A stretch of 10,408 nucleotides of DNA from Candidatus Coatesiibacteriota bacterium (GCA_016929465.1 JAFGIT010000069.1:1-10408), one strand, 5' to 3'. Shown: positions 1-7,336, numbered from the stretch's first letter. Numbers and translations are program-made. Notes: generated by a model from the letters alone, not told the origin.

Positions 1-768
1 GTCAGATGGGTAATCCCCGACAAGACCGAACCCCCTCGCGTGACCAAAGTCTCTATGCTACTTCAGGAGCAGTTCCTGAATTCGCCTCCGGTCGCGATCC
101 AGCAGATCAAGAAGGCCATTTTGCACATGTTCGTGCGGGCCTATGAGATGTTGGGCCACATAAAGGATGATATCTCGAATGATAACAACGAGAAGAAAGA
201 TGAGATAATCAAGCTGGAGGATGAACTCGATCGCCATCAGGCGGAGATCACTGAGTACATAAGCCTCGTTATGCACAAGGGCGTCTCCGTGTCCGACAGC
301 GAAACGCTAACTCACCTCCTTCACGCGGTCAACGACGTCGAGAATATCGGGGATTCTGTGGAGAGCACCTCGAATCTCCTTCAGCGCCTGGCAAAACTCG
401 GCCAGAAATTCTCCCCCGCAGCAAAAAGCGATATCATCGAGATGGTGACGCTCGTCGCCTCGATGGTTGATGATTCGATTCGCGCTCTCGAGCACGAGAG
501 CAGGCGAACTGCGATGAGCGCGATTGAGAAGGAAGCGCGAATCGACGAGATGAAGCGGAAATTCCGCAAGCGGAATAGGGATAGATATGTTGCGTATAAG
601 CGCGGTGAGAGCACAACAGAGGAAAAACTCTGGGGCCAGGTCATCTCCAATGATGTAATCTCTAATATGGAAAAGATTGCCGATAATGCTGAGAACGTTC
701 TCGAGGCTTATAAACTCGCTGCAGAGAGCAAACCCACGGATCAATGGGTGAGAGATCATGAGGCTTAG
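1..768 (+). CDS. Na+/phosphate cotransporter family protein, C-terminal PhoU-like domain (5' partial)
   Basis: The frame is open to the first base of the window, so this is the 3' end of a longer gene; the GTG at 40 is internal. The visible 255 residues form the cytoplasmic helical PhoU-like (DUF47-type) domain that follows the membrane part of bacterial Na/Pi cotransporters. The entry stretch FLNSPPVAIQQIKKAIL matches the usual 'LxxPxxAxxQxxxEI' linker of that family. Acidic PhoU-type ExxxD patterns are seen in ELEDELDRHQ, in HAVNDVENIGDSVES and again in NMEKIADNAENV. The protein is otherwise charged and helical with no membrane segment. The membrane transporter half should lie just upstream of the window. 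PhoU-like tails are thought to regulate phosphate uptake. A free-standing PhoU/DUF47 protein is less likely because the frame continues upstream through residues typical of the transporter-PhoU linker. The gene overlaps the next one by 11 bases, which suggests translational coupling. Confidence 0.8.
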   Translation, partial: VRWVIPDKTEPPRVTKVSMLLQEQFLNSPPVAIQQIKKAILHMFVRAYEMLGHIKDDISNDNNEKKDEIIKLEDELDRHQAEITEYISLVMHKGVSVSDSETLTHLLHAVNDVENIGDSVESTSNLLQRLAKLGQKFSPAAKSDIIEMVTLVASMVDDSIRALEHESRRTAMSAIEKEARIDEMKRKFRKRNRDRYVAYKRGESTTEEKLWGQVISNDVISNMEKIADNAENVLEAYKLAAESKPTDQWVRDHEA

Positions 769-1090
769 AGTGTATTTTGCTATTTGTGCCTTCTGTTTTT
801 TGGGAGGCTGTATAGGTTGCGGCACGGAGCACGGCATGTACGAGGGCTCTCAGATAAGCTCTTCGATCATGCTTTTTGTCCTCTATGCCTTTTCATTTGT
901 TTGCATTCTCGGGTCATTGCTCAAACGCTGGGGGATGCCTTTTCTCTTTGCGGGCACCTTTGTGCTCGTCTGCTGCACCGTAATGCTGTTGATGACACCG
1001 TACCTGTGGTTGGGCATGGTATTGCTCGCCGCTGGTCTCGTTGCGTCATATTTCGCGTACAGCCGTAATCGCAGCGGGACAGGCTCTTAG
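758..1090 (+). CDS. Small multi-pass membrane protein of unknown function
   Basis: The 110-residue protein is not one I recognise. Hydrophobic segments lie at about residues 4-22, 34-56, 60-80 and 82-103, and a basic tail (YSRNRSG) follows. The first segment ends in FLGGC with Cys18, which fits a lipobox (LGG|C). The N-terminus could therefore be a lipoprotein signal peptide followed by three membrane helices, or simply a first membrane helix. The ATG overlaps the end of the phosphate-transporter gene by 11 bases, with a weak purine-rich stretch (GGTGAGAG) just before it, so it is probably translationally coupled. That position suggests an accessory role near the transporter, but nothing in the sequence proves it. 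A second frame over the same DNA (784-1068) lacks membrane-protein character and is taken as a shadow. Confidence 0.65.
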   Translation: MRLRVYFAICAFCFLGGCIGCGTEHGMYEGSQISSSIMLFVLYAFSFVCILGSLLKRWGMPFLFAGTFVLVCCTVMLLMTPYLWLGMVLLAAGLVASYFAYSRNRSGTGS

Positions 1091-1193
1091 AGGGCGGAGA
1101 CGGACCCTATCCCAGGTTTCAATGATATTCGGTTGCGTCTCATGGTGACGGGCGATTTCACTCCGGTCCCTATTTGGCGTAGGCCTTTCTCGA

Positions 1194-2012
1194 ATGAGGA
1201 GCAAATTAATATTGCGATTGATTGATTCTGGTTCATGCTCAGCCGAGCTCAATATGGCAATAGATGAGTCGTTATTCTCGACCTTCGATTGTGACACGGC
1301 CGAGCCGGTTCTGAGGCTTTATACATGGAATCGGCCTTGTTTGACGCTGGGCTACTTCCAGAGGGCGGCCGATGCGGTAAGAAGGGATGCGTGCAGAGAG
1401 CGGGGAGTCGATGTCGTAAGACGGATAACAGGCGGAAGAGCTGTTCTGCACGACCAGGAATTGACATATTGCATCGTGGCCCCCGTAAAGAGGGGACCCT
1501 TTGCCGGGCGCTTGATCGACTGCTATCAGGCCATAGCGACCTGTCTCGCCGAAAGCTGCGAGCAGCTGGGAATATCGAAGAACATGATAGAGGTCGTAAC
1601 CGGGGCTCGCGGCGGCAGCGCATCTGCGGCATGCTTTATGATGGCCTCAGCGTACGAGATAATGGTCGGAGGTCGCAAGCTGATCGGCAGCGCACAGAAA
1701 CGCAACGACGACGTCTTTGTTCAGCATGGCTCGATCCCCCTGCGAATCGATATGCCGCTGACATTGAGCGTGATGCGGCTCGAGGAGAATTCGCCCGGGG
1801 GCGGCGCGGGTCTCCCGATGCCTTCGTGCCTGGAGGAACTCGCAGGCAGGCCGCTCGAATATGATGAAGTGAAGAAAGCAATCAAGGAGGGTTTCAGGCT
1901 GTCTCTGGAGGAGGAAGTCGTGCCCTCGGATTTGAGTGAACAGGAAGCGCGGCTCGCGGGAGAGCTTGCCCGCGAAAAATATGGGACTGACGCCTGGAAT
2001 TTTCGCAGGTAG
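1194..2012 (+). CDS. LipM-type octanoyltransferase / lipoate-protein ligase A family protein
   Basis: This is a 272-residue member of the BPL/LplA/LipB catalytic fold. In order it shows the N-terminal NMAIDESL motif (20-27), the LGYFQ strand (52-56), the hallmark RRITGGRAVLHD (76-87), and ACFMMASAYEI around Cys147. It then has GGRKLIGSAQKR with Lys162, and QHGSI (177-181). A Cys in a 'CFxxxSxYE' setting followed by 'GSAQ' and 'QHGSI' matches LipM octanoyl-ACP:protein octanoyltransferases, which use Cys as nucleophile; classical LplA ligases lack this Cys. LipM enzymes usually have Pro where Ala151 sits. The likely role is attaching an octanoyl or lipoyl group to lipoyl-domain proteins such as GcvH or 2-oxoacid dehydrogenase E2 in the cytoplasm. 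The ATG at 1194 is the first start after an in-frame stop at 1146, but no good ribosome binding site precedes it. LplA-like ligase activity remains possible. Confidence 0.8.
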   Translation: MRSKLILRLIDSGSCSAELNMAIDESLFSTFDCDTAEPVLRLYTWNRPCLTLGYFQRAADAVRRDACRERGVDVVRRITGGRAVLHDQELTYCIVAPVKRGPFAGRLIDCYQAIATCLAESCEQLGISKNMIEVVTGARGGSASAACFMMASAYEIMVGGRKLIGSAQKRNDDVFVQHGSIPLRIDMPLTLSVMRLEENSPGGGAGLPMPSCLEELAGRPLEYDEVKKAIKEGFRLSLEEEVVPSDLSEQEARLAGELAREKYGTDAWNFRR

Positions 2013-2048
2013 CCCATTAAATCGCCGTCGATGCGGCGCAAATTGCTT

Positions 2049-2053
2049 GGAGG
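2049..2053 (+). promoter_or_regulatory. Ribosome binding site that sets the rph start at TTG 2064
   Basis: A GGAGG lies 10 bases before an in-frame TTG at 2064. Starting there gives an N-terminus MRANGRKNNEIRPVEI, which lines up with the usual RNase PH start (M-R-x-D/N-G-R). The in-frame ATG at 2031 would add 11 residues of non-family sequence and has no purine-rich site in front of it. Confidence 0.75.
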
Positions 2054-2063
2054 TTTCCTTGTT

Positions 2064-2801
2064 TTGAGGGCAAATGGTAGGAAGAATAATGAGATTCGCC
2101 CGGTAGAGATTGAGCGGGCATTTGCGAAGTATGCAGAGGGTTCTGCCTTAATCACGATGGGTAATACGAAGGTCTTGTGCACAGCCACGGTCAGAGAAGA
2201 ACTGCCGCAGTGGCTCCGTGGATCTGGACAGGGATGGATCACCAGCGAGTATGGGATGCTGCCCCGCTCTTCACCAAATAGGATACCCAGGGAGGCAAGC
2301 AGGGGCAGAATCACTGGTCGAACGCACGAAATACAGCGTCTGATCGGTCGGTCTCTGCGGGCAGTTGTCGATCTCACTATGATAAAGGACAGGACTATAT
2401 GGCTCGATTGTGACGTCATACAGGCTGATGGTGGAACGAGAACAGCCTCTGTTACTGCGAGCTTCGTCGCGCTCTGCGATGCGCTGACCTGGCTCGGTGG
2501 GGCGGACCAGGGATTGCCGTGCCTCTCAGGATTTGTGGCGGCGACAAGTGTTGGAATTGTATCCGATGAGCTTCTGCTCGATCTCGATTACTCTGAGGAT
2601 TCGACAGCAGCGGTCGATATGAATATTGTGATGACGGACACTGGCAAGTTCATCGAGATTCAGGGGACCGCCGAGGCCCAGCCTTTCGGGCAGGACTCGC
2701 TGACAGAGCTGATTTCGCTGGGCAATCACGGGATATCACAGCTGGTTGAGATTCAGCGTCGGGTTCTTGGTGATGTGTCCCATCTGATGGCGGGATATTA
2801 G
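2064..2801 (+). CDS. rph: Ribonuclease PH
   Basis: From the TTG at 2064 this is a 245-residue RNase PH, close to the usual length of about 240. It is the phosphorolytic 3'-5' exoribonuclease that trims tRNA precursors and forms a hexameric ring in the cytoplasm. Family blocks are unbroken: NGRKNNEIRPV at the N-terminus, EGSALITMGNTKVLCTATV, the GWITSEYGMLPRS loop, GRTHEIQRLIGRSLRAVVDL carrying the conserved arginines, DCDVIQADGGTRTASVTA with the catalytic acidic residues, and EIQGTAEAQPF near the C-terminus. The start choice follows the GGAGG at 2049-2053 and family alignment from memory; an ATG at 2031 is the alternative. It lies 51 bases after the lipoate-family gene on the same strand and is followed four bases later by a strong terminator, so it is the last gene of its transcript. 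Confidence 0.95.
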   Translation: MRANGRKNNEIRPVEIERAFAKYAEGSALITMGNTKVLCTATVREELPQWLRGSGQGWITSEYGMLPRSSPNRIPREASRGRITGRTHEIQRLIGRSLRAVVDLTMIKDRTIWLDCDVIQADGGTRTASVTASFVALCDALTWLGGADQGLPCLSGFVAATSVGIVSDELLLDLDYSEDSTAAVDMNIVMTDTGKFIEIQGTAEAQPFGQDSLTELISLGNHGISQLVEIQRRVLGDVSHLMAGY

Positions 2802-2804
2802 TCT

Positions 2805-2831
2805 GCTCCGGAGCGATTTCCGGAGCGTTTT
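2805..2831 (+). terminator. Intrinsic terminator after rph
   Basis: A perfect 8-bp stem, GCTCCGGA (2805-2812) with TCCGGAGC (2819-2826), closes a six-base loop and is followed by GTTTTCT. It begins four bases after the rph stop and should separate the left transcript from rpmB. The T tract is short (four T), so readthrough is possible. Confidence 0.8.
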
Positions 2832-2903
2832 CTGAACTATTTATTGGCTTTTAGTGTTAATCGAATGAATATGTCGATGACTGATACATAAGGAGTAAAT
2901 GAA

Positions 2904-3146
2904 ATGTCGCAAGTCTGTGAAATATGTGGCAAGAAGCCGATGTCCGGGCATAATATCAGCCACGCGCACAATGTAACCAACCGTCGTTGGCTTCCCAACC
3001 TCCAGACGGTCCGCACCAACGTGAACGGCCATGTCAAGCGAGTCAAGGTCTGCACAAGCTGCCTGAAAGCCGGGAAGGTAGAAAAGTTCGTCAAGTCCGC
3101 CACCCAAAAGCAGTTAAGACCCTCGGCCGAGGAATCGAAGAGCTAA
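2904..3146 (+). CDS. rpmB: 50S ribosomal protein L28, zinc-binding form
   Basis: The 80-residue protein has the L28 signature from the first residues: [22 protein letters not shown], then [13 protein letters not shown] and a basic C-terminal half. Two CxxC pairs, Cys5/Cys8 and Cys50/Cys53, make it the 'C+' version, which is expected to bind one zinc ion; many bacteria have a C- version lacking these cysteines. AAGGAG at 2890-2895, eight bases before the ATG, is a good ribosome binding site. It lies downstream of the rph terminator, so it should have its own promoter in 2832-2890, where I see only weak matches (a TTGGCT at 2844 without a convincing -10). There is no terminator between it and the signalling gene 45 bases downstream, so the two may be co-transcribed. 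Confidence 0.95.
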   Translation: MSQVCEICGKKPMSGHNISHAHNVTNRRWLPNLQTVRTNVNGHVKRVKVCTSCLKAGKVEKFVKSATQKQLRPSAEESKS

Positions 3147-3191
3147 ATACGGATTGCCGCGATTCAAAGCCGAAATCGATAGGGGGAGCTT

Positions 3192-5075
3192 GTGGAGCAG
3201 AATTCCTCGATCCTCGTTGTTGAGGATTCGGCCGGGCTAAGGGAGAATCTCGTCCAGACTCTCTCTATGGGCGGCTACTCGGTGCAGGCGGCCGATAACG
3301 GCCACTCCGCGCTTGAGATTCTCGAGACTGAGTCCTTCGATGTCATAATCACTGATATCAGGATGCCCGGAATGGACGGCCTTGCGCTCCTGGATCAGGT
3401 TCTGGCCATGGACGGGAAGCCCGAGACCGCTGTCATTTTGATGACGGCCTATATGACAATTGAATCGGCTGTGTCGTCCCTGAAGAAGGGGGCGTACGAC
3501 TACATCACAAAGCCCTTCAAAATCGAGCAGCTTCTGCACACCGTCGAGACTGTAATAGACAAGCGGAGGCTTAAGCTCGAGAATGTCCGGCTGAACAACG
3601 AGCTCAAAGAGCTCAACAGGGAGCTCGAGGAGAAGGTCAGGCTTCGAACGAAGCAGCTCCAGGAGTCTCAGAATGAGCTGCAGGAGAATTACCTGCAGGT
3701 TATCAAGTCATTCGCGGTCGTTCTCGAGGAAAGAGACGCGTACACACAAGGTCATTCCTCTCGTGTCACCGAGTACTCGGTCCGGATTGCGAACGAGATG
3801 GGACTTCCCGAGGGTCAGATAATCGCTCTTCAGATTGGTGGGAATCTGCACGATATCGGCAAGATCGGAATCCCCGAGGAGGTTCTTAGAAAACCGACCA
3901 GGCTGACAGATGATGAGTGGCGCGTTATGCGTGAGCATCCTATCAAAGGTGCACGCATGGTCGAGCCGCTGAGCTTCCTCTCGAAGGAGAGGATACTCAT
4001 CAAACATCACCATGAGCGCTGGGATGGCAGAGGCTATCCCGACGGCCTCGCCGGGGAAGAGATACCGCTGCTCTCCAGGATACTCTGCGTTGCGGATTCA
4101 TTCGACGCAATGACCTCGACGAGAAGCTATCGAAGGCGGATGGCGCTTGCCACGGCCATAGCCCAGATCGAAGAGAACAGGGGCACACAGTTCGATCCCA
4201 GAATCGTTGACGTGTTCATGAATTGCCTGAAGGAATTCGGGATTATAACCTCGATGGACTGCGTAATTCTCGCCGCCGGTAAGGGCAAGCGCATGAACAG
4301 CGATCGCCCGAAAGTACTCACCCAATTGCGCGGCAGACCCTTGCTGGGCTATGTTCTCGATCTGATGGCGAAGTTTGGGATGCACAAGACCTATATAGTC
4401 GTCGGCCATGGCGCCAATGAGGTCAAGGAATTCGTCCAAAGCACTTATTTGCAGGGAACCACCAATAATTGGTTCAGTGCCCACAGCCGGGCGCATCGCG
4501 AGGAATTAATCGAGTTCGTCCAGCAGAAGGAACAACTCGGCACAGCTCACGCTGTCGCGCAAGTCCTGCCACATCTGGTCCCCTCCAGAAATAGCATGCT
4601 GATTTTGAGTGGCGATGTCCCGCTGCTCAGCTTCAATACCATCAATAAATTGATCGACGAGCAGATGAGAACCGATGCAGGTCTGGTTCTTGCGACCGCT
4701 GACCTCGATGACCCGGGTTCTCTGGGCAGAATAGTCCGCAACGAAGAGGGCGAGCTAAAAGCGATCGTAGAGGCCTGCGAAGCTAGTGAAGAGGAACTGG
4801 CGATCAAGGAGATCAATGTCGGCGCATATTGCCTGTCTGGCGACCGTCGCTTTCTCGATTTCTTGGGCAAGGTCGAGAATGACAACTCCCAGGGCGAGTA
4901 TTACCTCACAGACGCAATCCGGCTATTCATGGAAAAAGGCAACCGAGTGCGTCTCTGCAAGATCGCTGATAGCCGTGAATCGCTCGGTATCAATACTATC
5001 CAGGACCTCGAAAGGGCAGAGAAATACATCGATGGGATAAACCTCTCAGCTCCCCTCGGCACCAATTTTCCCTAA
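3192..5075 (+). CDS. Receiver / HD-GYP phosphodiesterase fused to a GlmU-like uridylyltransferase
   Basis: One uninterrupted 627-residue frame starts at GTG behind AGGGGGAG (3181-3188). Residues 6-122 are a CheY-like receiver with E11/D12, phospho-acceptor D55 (ITDIRMPGMDG), T85 and K107 (TKPF). A coiled coil spans about 124-167. Residues 170-350 are an intact HD-GYP domain: H188 in YTQGHSSR, H220-D221 in NLHDIGKIGIP, HHHERWDGRGYP at 272-283, and ADSFDAMTS. HD-GYP proteins of this type degrade cyclic di-GMP. Residues 355-627 resemble the uridylyltransferase half of GlmU (GlcNAc-1-P + UTP to UDP-GlcNAc): LAAGKGKRM with R367, PKVL with K374, EQLGTAHAV, GDVPLL with D475, IVE with E527, INVG with N542, QGEYYLTD, and N600. 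The left-handed beta-helix acetyltransferase half of GlmU is absent, and about 20 residues are inserted before EQLGTAHAV. The domain calls are secure. Whether this is one protein or two genes joined by a lost stop is open: M355 (ATG 4254) sits exactly where GlmU would begin but lacks a well-placed ribosome binding site. Confidence 0.88.
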   Translation: MEQNSSILVVEDSAGLRENLVQTLSMGGYSVQAADNGHSALEILETESFDVIITDIRMPGMDGLALLDQVLAMDGKPETAVILMTAYMTIESAVSSLKKGAYDYITKPFKIEQLLHTVETVIDKRRLKLENVRLNNELKELNRELEEKVRLRTKQLQESQNELQENYLQVIKSFAVVLEERDAYTQGHSSRVTEYSVRIANEMGLPEGQIIALQIGGNLHDIGKIGIPEEVLRKPTRLTDDEWRVMREHPIKGARMVEPLSFLSKERILIKHHHERWDGRGYPDGLAGEEIPLLSRILCVADSFDAMTSTRSYRRRMALATAIAQIEENRGTQFDPRIVDVFMNCLKEFGIITSMDCVILAAGKGKRMNSDRPKVLTQLRGRPLLGYVLDLMAKFGMHKTYIVVGHGANEVKEFVQSTYLQGTTNNWFSAHSRAHREELIEFVQQKEQLGTAHAVAQVLPHLVPSRNSMLILSGDVPLLSFNTINKLIDEQMRTDAGLVLATADLDDPGSLGRIVRNEEGELKAIVEACEASEEELAIKEINVGAYCLSGDRRFLDFLGKVENDNSQGEYYLTDAIRLFMEKGNRVRLCKIADSRESLGINTIQDLERAEKYIDGINLSAPLGTNFP

Positions 5076-5095
5076 TCGACCAGCGAGAAGTCCCA

Positions 5096-7318
5096 ATGCG
5101 AATCCAGGGAACCGACGGAATACGTAGGCCGACCTCACCGGATAATGCAGCTCGCGTCAAGGGTCTGAGCCCGCTCGATGCATTTCTGAAAGGAGGACTC
5201 ATCACCCCCTCCTTCATGGAGCTTTACGCTTATTCATTCCTAACCGACCTCTCGAGGCTCGAGAGAATAAGTCCGGGCGAATCCGTCGTCGTCGGCTGGG
5301 ACCCCAGGGATCCGAAAGGCGAATTCATCGAGGCCTTCGTCAGCGGCATTCGCAAGGCTGGAGCAAGTGTATTGTCACTCGGGATCATCCCAACCCCAGC
5401 GGTTCCAGCCTACATGCTCCGAGCCGGCGCTGCAGGCGGCGCGATGATCACGGCCTCCCACAACCTGAAGGACCAGAATGGCGTCAAGCTCTTCTGGAAG
5501 GAGCAAGGCCTGAAATACCTGCCCCAGGATGATGTCCGCCTGACGAGAGTAATACTCGAACTCGCGAAGAGCACCGATCTCCGCGAAATCGCCCCAGCCG
5601 GCGAGGTCATCGACCGCCATGAGGATGCCTCGTCGATGTTCAAGAGCTTCATGCTCGATCCGACGAACAGCTGGCTTGAGCCCGGTAGCATGCAGGAGCT
5701 CGACCTCGACAGGATCGATCTCGTTGTTGACACGGCCAACGGCTGTTTAAGTAAATTTGCCGGCAATTTATTCAGGAATTGGGGCTTCACCAATGTCCAC
5801 GAGGTCAACACCAGCCTCGCGGGCGACGTCAATGAGGGTGGAGGAGTTGCAGCACTGGAGGGGACCGAGATCATTTCGAGAGCGGACGTCTTCGCAACTG
5901 AGGGCGGATCGGGTTCCCCGTTCTCGGAGCACCAGGCCGTGCTGCAGATGTTTCGCCTCGCGGATGAGCGCAGGCAGGAATTCCTCTCGGGGACGAGGCT
6001 TCTCGTCGCTGCTGTGTTCGACGCTGACGGAGACCGCTTCTTTAGGCTCGATTACTCTCCTCACAAAGATGCACTGATTGTGACATCGGGAGATGAGGCG
6101 GCATTCCTCCAGGCGAAATACCTCGTGGAGTCTCGATCGGTCTCAGGAAGACCGCGAATCGTGCACACCGTTGAGAGCGACATAAACGTCGGTGCTTTCG
6201 CTGACGAATCTCTCGGAGTAAGCCCGGTGATGACAGCGGTGGGGGATAAGTGGGTGTTATATGAAGCTTTCGCGGCGCTCATCGAAGGCAGGCTTGAGCT
6301 ATTGAAGAGGACCCTCGCCGAACTCGATAGGGAAGATGCCATCAAGGAGCTCGAATCGGCTGACAGGAAGCTCGCATCAATTCGATCCCAGCGATCTAGC
6401 GATAGCCAGGACTATTTCGACCTCGAGAATGAAGTAGAAACAGTGCAGTCCAAGCATCTCTCTCCAGATCAGATCATCGAGCTCGAAAAGGCTCTGCTCG
6501 AACAGGGGGCAATCCCCTACTTGATGGGATTTGAGGAGACCGGCCATTCCATAGCGCCGGCCATCCTCGAATTCAGTTCGACAGCCAACTGCCAACTGCC
6601 AACTGCCAACCGGTTATTCTTCGCCGGCAACGGCTTGAAGGCGGCCATCAACACATTCGTGGCGACACAGACGGCTCTGAAATCAATGGACGTCGAGGCT
6701 TTCCACGAGATGATGGAGGCCCCATTCCCGCGCGGCTTCAAGAGGACCTTCTACGCCTACTACACGCGGAAGGAGGAATTCGCCTTCGGCACGGACTACT
6801 GGCACGAGCTCGCCCTGTGGTTGGAATATGCTTGTCAGACCCGCTTTGGCGCGGAGTTCGACGTCAGGAGGAAGGAATTCGCCGAGGAGCTGGACATGGT
6901 CTTCATTTCACTGTCACAGAAAGGTAGCTCGATGACGGCGGCATCTGTGTTCGTCCGCAATTCGGGGACCGAGGAGAAGACAGGTGTGAATGTGAGGGGA
7001 CCTAAGAGCCTGGCAGCTTCGCTCGATGCGGTGGGCGACCTTGCAAGGCGGAGGCTTCAGACCACCTTGAAAGACCCGAGCAGCGAATATGCAAAGGCCG
7101 AGACGAGAACACTGCGCGAGATGATAGAACTCGAACGGCAAGGCAAGGCCCTTTCCGTCGGTCTGGCCGTTTCCCTATTGAATGAGAGGCATCCTGATGT
7201 TGTGCCCGAGCGGCTGTTGCTGGAGATGTTCAAGCAGGATCTAATTACACTGGAATCGCTGACCGCATCTGCCGCGCCTCTAAAGACGACCGACCTCGGA
7301 CGCTGGCTCGCCGGCTAA
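5096..7318 (+). CDS. Phosphohexomutase (GlmM/PMM/PGM superfamily) with helical insertion and C-terminal extension
   Basis: This 740-residue alpha-D-phosphohexomutase is far longer than the usual 440-550. The four functional regions are present: GTDGIR (5-10); the phosphoserine loop MITASHN with Ser121, followed by NGVKLF; the metal loop DADGDR (309-314); the sugar loop GFEETGHS (478-485); and the phosphate loop VRNSGTEE (620-627). It should interconvert a hexose or hexosamine 6-phosphate and 1-phosphate in the cytoplasm. A charged coiled-coil-like insertion occupies about 396-472 between VGDKWVLYEAF and the sugar loop. A low-complexity tract encoded by a heptamer repeat lies at about 496-505. 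A helical tail of about 90 residues follows the last motif. The gene starts 20 bases after the nucleotidyltransferase fusion, with only a weak ribosome binding site, so it is probably co-transcribed. The pairing favours GlmM-like supply of GlcN-1-P, but the sugar loop is not typical GlmM (usually GEQSGH), so the substrate is unsettled. Confidence 0.88.
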   Translation: MRIQGTDGIRRPTSPDNAARVKGLSPLDAFLKGGLITPSFMELYAYSFLTDLSRLERISPGESVVVGWDPRDPKGEFIEAFVSGIRKAGASVLSLGIIPTPAVPAYMLRAGAAGGAMITASHNLKDQNGVKLFWKEQGLKYLPQDDVRLTRVILELAKSTDLREIAPAGEVIDRHEDASSMFKSFMLDPTNSWLEPGSMQELDLDRIDLVVDTANGCLSKFAGNLFRNWGFTNVHEVNTSLAGDVNEGGGVAALEGTEIISRADVFATEGGSGSPFSEHQAVLQMFRLADERRQEFLSGTRLLVAAVFDADGDRFFRLDYSPHKDALIVTSGDEAAFLQAKYLVESRSVSGRPRIVHTVESDINVGAFADESLGVSPVMTAVGDKWVLYEAFAALIEGRLELLKRTLAELDREDAIKELESADRKLASIRSQRSSDSQDYFDLENEVETVQSKHLSPDQIIELEKALLEQGAIPYLMGFEETGHSIAPAILEFSSTANCQLPTANRLFFAGNGLKAAINTFVATQTALKSMDVEAFHEMMEAPFPRGFKRTFYAYYTRKEEFAFGTDYWHELALWLEYACQTRFGAEFDVRRKEFAEELDMVFISLSQKGSSMTAASVFVRNSGTEEKTGVNVRGPKSLAASLDAVGDLARRRLQTTLKDPSSEYAKAETRTLREMIELERQGKALSVGLAVSLLNERHPDVVPERLLLEMFKQDLITLESLTASAAPLKTTDLGRWLAG
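6584..6610 (+). repeat. Heptanucleotide tandem repeat (GCCAACT) inside the phosphohexomutase gene
   Basis: Three perfect copies of GCCAACT (6584-6604) are followed by a fourth with six of seven bases (6605-6610). Read in frame it gives ANCQLPTAN, between the sugar-binding loop GFEETGHS and the segment LFFAGNGLKAA, where homologues have a variable loop. A gain or loss of one unit would shift the frame; three units keep it. Four copies is short for a highly unstable tract. Confidence 0.9.
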
Positions 7319-7336
7319 ATGCGAGCTCTTTGGGGA

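Noticed and set aside
307-837. 176-residue minus-strand open frame opposite the PhoU-like gene
   Set aside because: It lies opposite a conserved coding sequence, has no family features, and is explained as a shadow of the + strand codon pattern.
1091-1193. Possible promoter or small RNA between the membrane protein and the lipoate-family gene
   Set aside because: No box pair at proper spacing and no stable hairpin with a T run was seen.
1721-2419. 232-residue minus-strand open frame across the lipoate-family gene and rph
   Set aside because: It spans two conserved + strand genes and their gap and shows no recognisable motif.
2844-2872. TTGGCT as a -35 box for rpmB
   Set aside because: No hexamer at 16-18 bases matches TATAAT in more than three positions, so a promoter is likely somewhere here but not placed.
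6584-6610. Heptamer repeat as a frameshift that breaks the mutase
   Set aside because: The frame is open on both sides and all motifs before and after it are in the same frame, so the gene is intact in this sequence.
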